From NCBI GenBank assembly GCA_021160885.1, contig JAGHBR010000491.1, positions 1 to 9,757 of the forward strand: DNA of 9,757 bases. Reading direction: 5' to 3'. The notes below the pieces were generated by a model. The model made no database searches. It was not told where the DNA came from and saw only the letters and a list, made by a program, of their open reading frames with translations. Every line of letters begins with the position of its first letter. The first letter of the stretch is position 1. Made by a program: the position numbers and the translations under genes. This document shows, one piece after another, positions 1-6,150 of the stretch. Source of the DNA: Caldisericaceae bacterium (GTDB taxonomy: Bacteria; Calditrichota; Calditrichia; Calditrichales; Calditrichaceae).

Positions 1-88
1 CCCTACGGGCGTCGTCCTTTTGAGACTCCCTTCCAATCGGCTATCATGCGGATTGGTGATTTGGCACGTCTATAGGGCAAAACTATAA
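1..88 (+). other. Possible 3' end of an upstream coding region (two open frames)
   Basis: The first ~75 bases are visibly richer in G+C than the AT-rich stretch after them, as if a gene ends here. Two plus frames are open from the edge: frame 1 stops at TAG 73-75 and frame 2 at TAA 86-88. Frame 2 begins PTGVVLLRLPSNRLS, which recalls the GVVLLRL strand of DUF5615 PIN-like toxin proteins from memory, but the residues after it do not continue like that family. An imperfect inverted repeat (33-41 with 48-56, eight of nine pairs) lies inside. With so little sequence I cannot choose the frame or say whether the end is intact. Confidence 0.25.
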
Positions 89-261
89 GGCTGTGCTTTA
101 TTCTATCCAAATTTGGCGTAATGTAGTCGGATTATAATTCATGAGAAAAGGAAGAATAATCATTCGTTGGCGTTTGCAAAGAACTCCAATTTATTTCTGT
201 GCTTTTTGAAAATTAACTGATTAGCAGGCTTTTATATATTTAAAAAATCAGGAGTATTAAA
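89..261 (+). promoter_or_regulatory. AT-rich leader and candidate promoter of the 262-1089 gene
   Basis: This noncoding AT-rich stretch precedes the first complete gene. It contains a perfect 10-base palindrome CCAAATTTGG at 107-116 and a perfect TATAAT at 133-138. The only -35-like hexamer near it is TTTGGC at 112-117, with a short 15-base spacer, so the promoter call is weak. A second pair, TTGAAA 206-211 and TATATT 235-240, has a spacer of 23 bases, which is too long. The palindrome could be an operator overlapping the -35 region, but that is inference. Confidence 0.2.
250..254 (+). promoter_or_regulatory. Ribosome binding site AGGAG
   Basis: AGGAG lies seven bases before ATG 262. It is one of the few clear Shine-Dalgarno sites in the window and supports this start codon for the 275-residue protein. 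Confidence 0.7.
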
Positions 262-1089
262 ATGGAAAAACCGCTTGTAATTACTACTATGCCTAAAAGT
301 CGCCTTGAAAAATTGCATGAAGAATTTTCCATAGCCCTGGATAGAATGGACAGTAATAGTTTAAAAGGTTGGGGAAGGGAAAGCGCAAAAATATTTTTTA
401 AAGTGACTAAAAGAAGATTAAATAATTTTTTTAAGTTTTTGGGTAAATCAGGTAAATTTGTTGCCAAGGAAACACTTGGTTATTCAATAGCTTATTTTAA
501 AAAGCAATTTCCTACTCATTTGCAACAGCGTAAAGGGGTTTACAAGAAATTTGTCTATCAAAATTATCTTCAAAAAAAGACATCATTAAACATTTTAATA
601 CAGGCACTTAAAAGTAATCCGAAAAAAGCAGCGCCAGAGTTGTTGCTTGCTTTCATTGGTTTTTTATTAGGATCTGGTGGACTGGATGGAGATGGCGGGT
701 TACCTGATTTGGATTTGAAAGCTGGTATGGGTTTTCACCGATCGGTATTTACACATTCTGTTCTTTTAGCGGCCACCATTGAAGCTACTGCTTTCTCACT
801 TGTAAAATTGGTGGAACTGTTCTATGTACATTTGCCTGCAAACCACGATAAATTCTGGGATAAATTATTGGCCAACCAAAAGCGACTGGTAAAAGCATTT
901 GCCACTGGCACCTGTGCCGGAATAGCTTACCACTTACTTATTGATGCAAATATAACGGCCGACCAAATTAAACCTTATGCCGACTTGCCGATTTCTACTT
1001 CCATGGAAACACATCAGGCAATATTTGGTGGTAATGCGGTGGTTGAAATTGTCGATTTAAATCAGAGGAACAAAGAAGAAGATAAATAA
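262..1089 (+). CDS. Putative membrane-associated metal-dependent hydrolase (YdjM/DUF457-like core)
   Basis: 275 residues; I do not recognise a named family with certainty. The N-terminal ~120 residues are rich in Lys/Arg and aromatics and lack obvious motifs. A hydrophobic segment at about 124-138 leads into a Gly/Asp-rich stretch (D142, D144, D149, D151; sequence GLDGDGGLPDLDL). Then come H159-R-S, T164-H165-S, a hydrophobic helix to about 190, and a second one ending in H224-L-L-I-D228. PDxD followed by HRxxxTHS and later HxxxD is the layout I know from YdjM/DUF457 inner-membrane metal-dependent hydrolases, so these Asp and His residues probably bind metal. The family's usual multi-helix topology is only partly visible and the long basic N-terminus is unusual. 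Codons look more A/T-rich than in the genes downstream, which may mean transfer. A 143-base gap with a weak terminator-like signal separates it from the next gene, so it is probably its own transcript. The substrate is unknown. Confidence 0.6.
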   Translation: MEKPLVITTMPKSRLEKLHEEFSIALDRMDSNSLKGWGRESAKIFFKVTKRRLNNFFKFLGKSGKFVAKETLGYSIAYFKKQFPTHLQQRKGVYKKFVYQNYLQKKTSLNILIQALKSNPKKAAPELLLAFIGFLLGSGGLDGDGGLPDLDLKAGMGFHRSVFTHSVLLAATIEATAFSLVKLVELFYVHLPANHDKFWDKLLANQKRLVKAFATGTCAGIAYHLLIDANITADQIKPYADLPISTSMETHQAIFGGNAVVEIVDLNQRNKEEDK

Positions 1090-1115
1090 ACACAAACATA
1101 TTGAGTACCTCACGA

Positions 1116-1139
1116 AAGGATGACACCTTAATCTTTTTT
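1116..1139 (+). terminator. Weak terminator-like hairpin after the 262-1089 gene
   Basis: AAGG 1116-1119 can pair with CCTT 1126-1129 around a six-base loop, followed after four bases by six T residues (1134-1139). The stem is only four pairs. A competing dyad, GATGACAC 1119-1126 with GTGACATC 1140-1147 (one A-A mismatch), uses the T-run as its loop, so the true structure is unclear. Confidence 0.3.
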
Positions 1140-1232
1140 GTGACATCTAAGAATATTTCCTTTTGATAGAACATAAAAAATCAGTAAATTGAAACCTGTT
1201 ATTATGTTGTTAAAAATAGAATTCAATTTTTA

Positions 1233-2198
1233 ATGAAAAGCACACAATCTAAAATGTTGAAAATGCTTGACTATTTTTTCGTCCTGAGGCCCATGCTATT
1301 TTATCCCGGCTGGTCCACTTTACTGGCTGGCTATTTAATTGTTTTCAAAAATCGTTTGTACTTAACACCGTCCGAATGGCAAAGTATTGATTTTGATCTG
1401 CTGATTTTACTATTCGTGTCGTTTGCCCTGGCCATGGGCGGTAGTTTTTTACTCAATCAACTGGCCGATATCGAGACAGATCTTAAAAATAAAAAATTAT
1501 TTATTATTTCAGAAGGCCACATTTCAAAGCGAGCAGCCATTGCTGAAGTTGTGATTTTACTTTTCGTTTCGATATGGCTGGCCTACAAGGCTGGCATGGT
1601 ATTTTTGATCACCATTTTGCTGTTTATTGCCATTACCAGCTATTTTTACAATTTTAAGCCGTTTAAATTTAAAGACCGTCCCTGGTGGAGTTTGTGGGCC
1701 AACATGGCCATGGGCTTTCTGGCTTTTTGTCTGGGCTGGCTGGCTGCCTTCCAGTCGTTTTCCTGGCGGTTGTTTGCGGATGCCTTGCCCTATTTGTTTT
1801 TTAATACGGCCCTTTATTTTTACACCACCCTGCCAGATATCGAAGGCGACCGCCTGGCCAATAAAAAGACATTGGCCGTAAAATTTGGTTTAAAGGCATT
1901 GATTTACCTGGCTTTTGGTTTCTATCTTGTGGCTCTGGTTTCCGCGGTCATGTTAAACGATCGCCTGGCATTGATTATTCTGGTTCCTTCTTTGCCTTTC
2001 TTTTTATGGACATTAGTCCGGCCGCAAGTTTCAGCCACCATTCGTGCTACTAAGTTTGGTATTTTGTTTTTTGCCATTGCCGTTTGCTTGAAAATCCCCT
2101 TTTATTTCATTTTAATGCTGTCCGGTTTTTATTTTACGCGCTGGTATTTTAAAGCCCGCTTTCAGTTTGACTATCCCAATTTTAAGGGCAAAGGTTAG
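1233..2198 (+). CDS. UbiA-family membrane prenyltransferase
   Basis: 321 residues. UbiA enzymes transfer a polyprenyl or phytyl chain from its diphosphate to an acceptor (quinone ring, chlorophyllide, heme or a glycerol-based lipid) in the cytoplasmic membrane. Both Asp-rich signatures are present: N75-xxx-D79-xxx-D83 (NQLADIETD) for Mg-diphosphate binding, and D202-IEG-D206 followed by the family-typical run TLAVKFG at 213-219. About nine hydrophobic segments fit the fold (roughly 57-74, 104-120, 122-138, 153-172, 183-199, 222-241, 246-262, 273-296, with a less certain one near 22-36). The first motif has Gln where many members have Asp (NQ rather than ND). The acceptor cannot be read from sequence, and no menaquinone, heme or chlorophyll gene lies beside it. 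ATG 1233 has no Shine-Dalgarno; Met8 (1254) and Met11 (1263) are possible starts that would lose no motif. It lies 68 bases before the preferred ftsY start and may be cotranscribed. Confidence 0.88.
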   Translation: MKSTQSKMLKMLDYFFVLRPMLFYPGWSTLLAGYLIVFKNRLYLTPSEWQSIDFDLLILLFVSFALAMGGSFLLNQLADIETDLKNKKLFIISEGHISKRAAIAEVVILLFVSIWLAYKAGMVFLITILLFIAITSYFYNFKPFKFKDRPWWSLWANMAMGFLAFCLGWLAAFQSFSWRLFADALPYLFFNTALYFYTTLPDIEGDRLANKKTLAVKFGLKALIYLAFGFYLVALVSAVMLNDRLALIILVPSLPFFLWTLVRPQVSATIRATKFGILFFAIAVCLKIPFYFILMLSGFYFTRWYFKARFQFDYPNFKGKG

Positions 2199-2249
2199 AA
2201 AGGGAATCTTTTTTTGCTTAAATTGGTTTAAGGATGTTTCGAAATGTAG

Positions 2250-2256
2250 AAAGGAG
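2250..2256 (+). promoter_or_regulatory. Ribosome binding site AAAGGAG that decides the ftsY start
   Basis: AAAGGAG sits ten bases before GTG 2267. The upstream in-frame ATG at 2234 has only AAGG directly abutting it, with no spacer, so this site favours initiation at GTG 2267. Confidence 0.6.
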
Positions 2257-2266
2257 TAATCGACCC

Positions 2267-3172
2267 GTGTTAGCAAAAATCAAAAAAGGATTAAAAAAAA
2301 CCAGAGAAAATGTTTTCTCTAAACTGGGTAATGTTTTTAGCGCCCATAATAAAATTGATGAAGACCTGTTAGAAGAGATCGAAGAGATTTTAATCACCGG
2401 TGATGTGGGGGTAGACACCACTCTGGAAATTATTGATCATTTGCGTGATCAGATCAAAAAGCGAAAAATAGAGAGTCCGCAGGAAATTCAGCAGGTTTTA
2501 AAAGAAGAGTTGAGTAAACAGTTGCTGGCTCCGCCGGAAACGGTAGTGGAACAAAAGCCCTATGTCATTTTAGTGGTGGGCGTTAATGGCACCGGTAAAA
2601 CCACTTCAATTGCCAAGTTAGCCAATCATTACCAGAAGCAGGGTAAAAAAGTTTTATTAGCAGCAGCCGATACCTTCAGGGCGGCAGCCATTGAACAACT
2701 TGAAATCTGGGCTCAGCGTCTGGGATGCGACATCATTAAACATCAGCCCGGGGCCGATCCGGCTGCGGTGGTCTTCGATACCCTGGCGGCTGCCAAAGCC
2801 CGCGGCGTGGACTACGTAATTATTGACACAGCCGGGCGTTTGCACACCAAAGTCAATTTAATGAGCGAATTGAACAAAATTTACCGCGTTATTGACAAAC
2901 AGGTGCCCGGCGCACCACATGAAGTGATTCTGGTTATTGATGCCGGTAACGGTCAAAATGCCATTAACCAGGCCCGTGAATTTGTGAAAGCGGTAAAGGT
3001 CAATGCCATCTTTTTGACCAAACTGGATGGTACCGCCAAGGGCGGTGTGGTGCTTTCCATTAAACGTCGGTTGGGCATTCCGGTTAAATACATTGGCCTG
3101 GGTGAGCAAATGGACGATTTTGAATTGTTTAATCCTCAGGAATTTTTAGAAGGGTTGTTTGCCAAAGAATGA
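2267..3172 (+). CDS. ftsY: Signal recognition particle receptor FtsY
   Basis: SRP-family GTPase that docks SRP-ribosome complexes at the cytoplasmic membrane and passes nascent membrane proteins to the Sec translocon. With GTG 2267 as start it has 301 residues: a helical N domain (about 1-95) and the G domain with P-loop GVNGTGKTT (105-113), DTFRAAA (135-141), DTAGR (187-191), TKLDGTAKGG (251-260) and the closing GLGE (277-280), ending with the typical DDFELFNPQEFLEGLF. It lacks the long acidic A domain of E. coli FtsY; the basic amphipathic start (AKIKKGLKKTREN) probably provides membrane contact, as in other short FtsYs. The usual DATTGQNA stretch reads DAGNGQNA here, a small deviation. I chose the GTG because of the well-placed AAAGGAG; starting at ATG 2234 would add 11 residues. 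It overlaps rimO by ATGA, implying translational coupling. Confidence 0.95.
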   Translation: MLAKIKKGLKKTRENVFSKLGNVFSAHNKIDEDLLEEIEEILITGDVGVDTTLEIIDHLRDQIKKRKIESPQEIQQVLKEELSKQLLAPPETVVEQKPYVILVVGVNGTGKTTSIAKLANHYQKQGKKVLLAAADTFRAAAIEQLEIWAQRLGCDIIKHQPGADPAAVVFDTLAAAKARGVDYVIIDTAGRLHTKVNLMSELNKIYRVIDKQVPGAPHEVILVIDAGNGQNAINQAREFVKAVKVNAIFLTKLDGTAKGGVVLSIKRRLGIPVKYIGLGEQMDDFELFNPQEFLEGLFAKE

Positions 3173-4470
3173 AAAAAATACATGTCACGACGTTAGGATG
3201 TCCTAAAAATGTGGTGGATTCTGAGCATTTACTGGGTCTTTTAAAAATTAATGATTTCCAGATCAGTCAAACACCGGAAGAATCGGATGTTCTAATCATT
3301 AATACCTGTGGCTTTATTAATGATGCCAAAGAAGAATCCATTCAGGCCATTTTAGAAGCGCTGGAATTAAAGAAAAGCGATCCGCACAAAAAGGTGTTTG
3401 TGGCCGGCTGTTTAACGCAGCGCTATCGTAAAGAGATTGAACAGGAAATTCCCGAAGTGGATGCCATTTTTGGCACTGAAGAATATTCCGCCATTTTAAA
3501 AGCGCTGGGCAAAGGTCATGCATCCATGGACAATTTTCATCGCACGCGATTAATCACCACGCCCCGCCATTATGCCTACTTAAAAATTTCTGAAGGATGT
3601 AACCACACCTGCGCCTTTTGCGCCATTCCGGGCATCAGAGGTCGACATCGTAGCAAACCCATTGAAAAATTGGTAGAAGAAGCCCGGGTGCTGGCTGATA
3701 ATGGAACTAAAGAATTGATTGTAGTCTCGCAGGACACCTCTTATTATGGAAAAGACCTGTATGGCGAACAGAAAATTGTGCCATTGCTGCAGGCGCTGGA
3801 ACAGGTTGAAGGACTTGAATGGATTCGGGTGTTGTACTGGTATCCGACCAATTTCCCTATGGATGTATTACACTGGATGCGCGACAGTCAAAAATTAGTG
3901 CATTATCTGGATTTGCCCATTCAACACATTAGTGATCATGTTCTCCGACAAATGCGGCGGGGAGACACGCGGAAATCCATTCTTAACATTTTGCAACAGG
4001 CAAAAAAATTAGTCCCCGATGTCACTTTTAGAACAACCGTCATTGTCGGGCATCCTGGTGAACGGCGACAAGATTTTGATGAACTACTACGTTTTGTAGA
4101 AGAGATTCGTTTTGATCGCCTTGGCTCATTTATTTATTCAGATGAAGATGGTACCGCGGCCTTTGATTTACCAGACAAAGTGGATGAAGCTGTGGCTCGT
4201 CAGCGCCAGGAACAGTTGATGGAAATTCAGCGTGAAATATCATTGGAAAAGAACAGGAAAATGATTGGTAAATCCGCGTCTGTCCTGATTGACGAGTACA
4301 ATTCTGAAATGAATTTTTATCTGGCCAGAACCTACAAAGATGCACCGGAAATTGACAACGAAGTTATCATTCTAAACCAGTCGAAGCAAAGATTGAAGGT
4401 TGGGCAATTCCAGCAAGTGGAAATCATTGATGCCACAGAATACGAACTTTACGGAAAAACGATTAGCTAA
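3169..4470 (+). CDS. rimO: Ribosomal protein S12 methylthiotransferase RimO
   Basis: Radical-SAM enzyme that adds a methylthio group to the conserved aspartate of ribosomal protein uS12, using two [4Fe-4S] clusters. It has 433 residues, the normal family length. The N-terminal MTTase domain supplies C11 (TLGCPKN), C47 (INTCGFI) and C81 (AGCLTQRY) for the auxiliary cluster. The radical-SAM CxxxCxxC is C144, C148, C151 (SEGCNHTCAFC). The stretches DLPIQHISDHVLRQMRRGDT and RTTVIVGHPGE are characteristic of the family, and a TRAM domain fills about 366-430. DLPIQH and the GCPKNxVDSE start favour RimO over MiaB. Its ATG overlaps the ftsY stop by four bases and no strong Shine-Dalgarno precedes it, so translation probably depends on ftsY. 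The ftsY-rimO order is known from Bacteroidetes. A terminator-like hairpin follows. Confidence 0.96.
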   Translation: MKKIHVTTLGCPKNVVDSEHLLGLLKINDFQISQTPEESDVLIINTCGFINDAKEESIQAILEALELKKSDPHKKVFVAGCLTQRYRKEIEQEIPEVDAIFGTEEYSAILKALGKGHASMDNFHRTRLITTPRHYAYLKISEGCNHTCAFCAIPGIRGRHRSKPIEKLVEEARVLADNGTKELIVVSQDTSYYGKDLYGEQKIVPLLQALEQVEGLEWIRVLYWYPTNFPMDVLHWMRDSQKLVHYLDLPIQHISDHVLRQMRRGDTRKSILNILQQAKKLVPDVTFRTTVIVGHPGERRQDFDELLRFVEEIRFDRLGSFIYSDEDGTAAFDLPDKVDEAVARQRQEQLMEIQREISLEKNRKMIGKSASVLIDEYNSEMNFYLARTYKDAPEIDNEVIILNQSKQRLKVGQFQQVEIIDATEYELYGKTIS

Positions 4471-4484
4471 AAATGTCAGGTTAC

Positions 4485-4513
4485 AGCAAGGATTAATAGC
4501 CTTGTTAAATTTT
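4485..4513 (+). terminator. Terminator-like hairpin after rimO
   Basis: AGCAAGG (4485-4491) pairs with CCTTGTT (4500-4506), with one G-T pair, around an eight-base loop. It is followed by AAATTTT (4507-4513). It sits 15 bases after the rimO stop and probably ends the ubiA-ftsY-rimO transcript. The U-run is short, so efficiency is doubtful. Confidence 0.45.
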
Positions 4514-4541
4514 GAATGCTGAATGTTGAATGTACTTCAAC
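4514..4541 (+). repeat. Three-copy heptamer GAATGYT-type tandem repeat with dyad
   Basis: GAATGCT, GAATGTT and GAATGTA stand in tandem at 4514-4534. The last unit overlaps a perfect inverted repeat, GTTGAA 4525-4530 and TTCAAC 4536-4541, with a five-base loop TGTAC. It lies in the intergenic region after rimO. It could be a degenerate simple repeat or part of a dispersed element; no function can be assigned. Confidence 0.5.
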
Positions 4542-4608
4542 TATTAGTAGGCAATTTTCAGCAACAGGTTCGTTAATTTTCGTAGAAATCTGGATCATTT
4601 CATTCTAA

Positions 4609-4731
4609 ATGTATTTCATGGCTGTTCGTACGAAGGCCACGGAGCGTGAGGCGGCGTATCAAGCGTTTAACTTCTTGTTTCAACCTCAATTAATCTGTGG
4701 TGAATTGCAAAATTTTTTCCATCAGGATTAA
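4609..4731 (+). other. GC-rich island with a 40-codon ORF of unknown nature
   Basis: An ATG at 4609 (or 4618) opens a short frame ending at TAA 4729-4731, giving a peptide that begins MYFMAVRTKATEREAAYQAF. Bases about 4622-4666 are far more G+C-rich than both flanks and contain the perfect palindrome TTCGTACGAA (4625-4634) and a small CACG-GAG-CGTG hairpin (4637-4647). No Shine-Dalgarno precedes either ATG. The abrupt composition and palindromic content suit either a dispersed repeat or a gene remnant as well as a real small gene. I do not recognise the peptide. Confidence 0.3.
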
Positions 4732-4845
4732 AACTTGAGTAGGCAATCGAGAGTAATTTTTGGGTTGAAATGCTCTAATATTTTACAAGTTGGCAATTAT
4801 TTTGTATTTTTGATCAGCAAAATTAGAACAGAAGATGAGAGAAAA

Positions 4846-6141
4846 ATGCAAAAAAGAATTTTTTTAATCGTATTGTTTTTAGTCGTGTTTATTTCTATTG
4901 CAGCAGGACAATATTTAGGCCCCAATAAACAAAGCGGCGTTGGTATTCCGTTTTTTGAAATCGCCTTTCAACAGCGTTTTGCCCCTGATCTGGAACACCA
5001 TCGTCTGATTGTAATGACCAGCCATTTGTTCGATGACTTAACCTTTATTAAAAGCGACACCAGCGGCTTTGATACCGAATTTGAAATGCTATTTGCGGTG
5101 TACGATAAAAAAGGTAATGTGGTAACAAGTCGCACTATTAACCGAAAAATCAATGTGCCGAATTTTGATATGACTAATAGTCGTGACAGTGTCATTGTGA
5201 TTAAAGAAGCATTTAAACTGCCGGCCGGTGAGTACTCCTTACTGGCAAAATCGACGGACCTGATTACCAACGAATCAGCCAAGAGAAAGATCAAATTTAC
5301 ATTTAAGGAATTTAAAGATAAACCGGTGGCTATTGGCAGTCTGTTGTTTTTACAACGTGTTACACTGGACTCTGCCGGTCAGGTGGTAGATTTTATTCCC
5401 ACTTTTAGTAACAACTTTGCGGTAAAGGCTGGTAAGTTTTACATCTATTTTGATGTGTTCGCTAAGGAAATCGGTCAGCCTGTAACGTTGCGCTACATTT
5501 TTAAGGGCGAAAAACGGAGAAGCAAAAAGCAGATTACCGAAATTGACAGCATGATAACCGTTGTTCCCAATACGCATATTTTTTCGCAACTGTTTGAATT
5601 AAGACGCGATCGTTTAAAACGCAATAAATATTTTTTAACTGTGGAAGCCATTGTTGGAAAAAAGAAAGCGCAGACTTCGCAAATTTTTTCTTTCTTCTGG
5701 TCGACCGTGCCCAGCACGCAGGAAGACATCGATCTGGCTTTACAACAAATGTCCTACATTCTGAATGCTGACACATTAAAAAAATATTTGAAAGCCCCTT
5801 TAAAAGAAAAACAGGCTTTTTTCGAACGGTTCTGGAAAGAGCGTGATCCTGATCCGAGTACGGCTAAAAATGAATTAAAAGATGAGTACTTTCGTCGTGT
5901 GAATTACGCCAATACCTATTTTTCAACCATGACACAGGATGGCTGGGCAACAGACCGCGGCCGCATCCTGATTAAATTTGGCTTTCCGGATGACATCGAG
6001 CGCCATCCTTTTGAGATTGACAGCCCGCCTTACGAAATCTGGCAGTACTACAATTTAAGAAAAACCTTTCTGTTTGTGGACTACACCGGATTTGGCGATT
6101 ACCGCCTGGACCCGCGTTATTTTGATGTTGAATACGAGTGA
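4846..6141 (+). CDS. Secreted GWxTD-domain protein
   Basis: 431 residues from ATG 4846. The N-terminus is a clear Sec signal peptide: QKR, then a hydrophobic core IFLIVLFLVVFISIA, then AAG|Q with likely cleavage after residue 21, and no lipobox Cys. The middle (about 30-290) looks beta-rich, with strands of the kind seen in Ig-like secreted proteins. The C-terminal third has ERFWKERDPDPST (about 328-340), a EYFRRVNYAN stretch and the signature GWATDRGR at 366-373, followed by IKFGFPDDI and YEIWQYY. That is the GWxTD domain, of unknown function, known from envelope proteins. The ATG was preferred over the in-frame TTG 4735 because it puts the signal peptide at the true N-terminus; a weak purine-rich GATGAGAG precedes it. 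The gene stands alone on its strand after a 375-base gap and ends nine bases from the murA stop. Confidence 0.85.
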   Translation: MQKRIFLIVLFLVVFISIAAGQYLGPNKQSGVGIPFFEIAFQQRFAPDLEHHRLIVMTSHLFDDLTFIKSDTSGFDTEFEMLFAVYDKKGNVVTSRTINRKINVPNFDMTNSRDSVIVIKEAFKLPAGEYSLLAKSTDLITNESAKRKIKFTFKEFKDKPVAIGSLLFLQRVTLDSAGQVVDFIPTFSNNFAVKAGKFYIYFDVFAKEIGQPVTLRYIFKGEKRRSKKQITEIDSMITVVPNTHIFSQLFELRRDRLKRNKYFLTVEAIVGKKKAQTSQIFSFFWSTVPSTQEDIDLALQQMSYILNADTLKKYLKAPLKEKQAFFERFWKERDPDPSTAKNELKDEYFRRVNYANTYFSTMTQDGWATDRGRILIKFGFPDDIERHPFEIDSPPYEIWQYYNLRKTFLFVDYTGFGDYRLDPRYFDVEYE

Positions 6142-6150
6142 ATGAAGTGT

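Larger units (their letters stand above)
4471..4845. other. 375-base intergenic region between rimO and the GWxTD gene
   Basis: In order it holds the terminator-like hairpin (4485-4513), the heptamer repeat and dyad (4514-4541), plain AT-rich sequence, a GC-rich island with a short ORF (4609-4731), and an AT-rich stretch to the GWxTD start. TATTTTTG at 4805-4812 fits the Bacteroidetes -7 pattern TAnnTTTG, but I see no matching -33 element at proper distance, so no promoter is called. An open frame in the GWxTD reading frame extends back to TTG 4735 and I regard this extension as noncoding. Confidence 0.6.

Noticed and set aside
1627..1881. 84-codon plus-strand frame inside the UbiA gene
   Set aside because: It lies wholly inside a gene with intact UbiA motifs and is the rephased reading of its hydrophobic codons (Trp/Pro/Cys-rich).
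4805..4812. TATTTTTG as a Bacteroidetes-type -7 promoter element for the GWxTD gene
   Set aside because: It fits TAnnTTTG, but the nearest TTG elements upstream (4790 and 4765) are about 11 and 34 bases away, not the expected 17-23, and such a motif is frequent in AT-rich DNA.
4735..4845. 37-residue N-terminal extension of the GWxTD protein from TTG 4735
   Set aside because: It would bury a clear signal peptide in the interior; ATG 4846 puts the signal peptide at the N-terminus, and the extension has a rare start codon and no ribosome binding site.
4968..5294. 108-codon minus-strand frame opposite the GWxTD gene
   Set aside because: Antisense shadow with no motif; the plus strand carries the signal peptide and the GWxTD domain.
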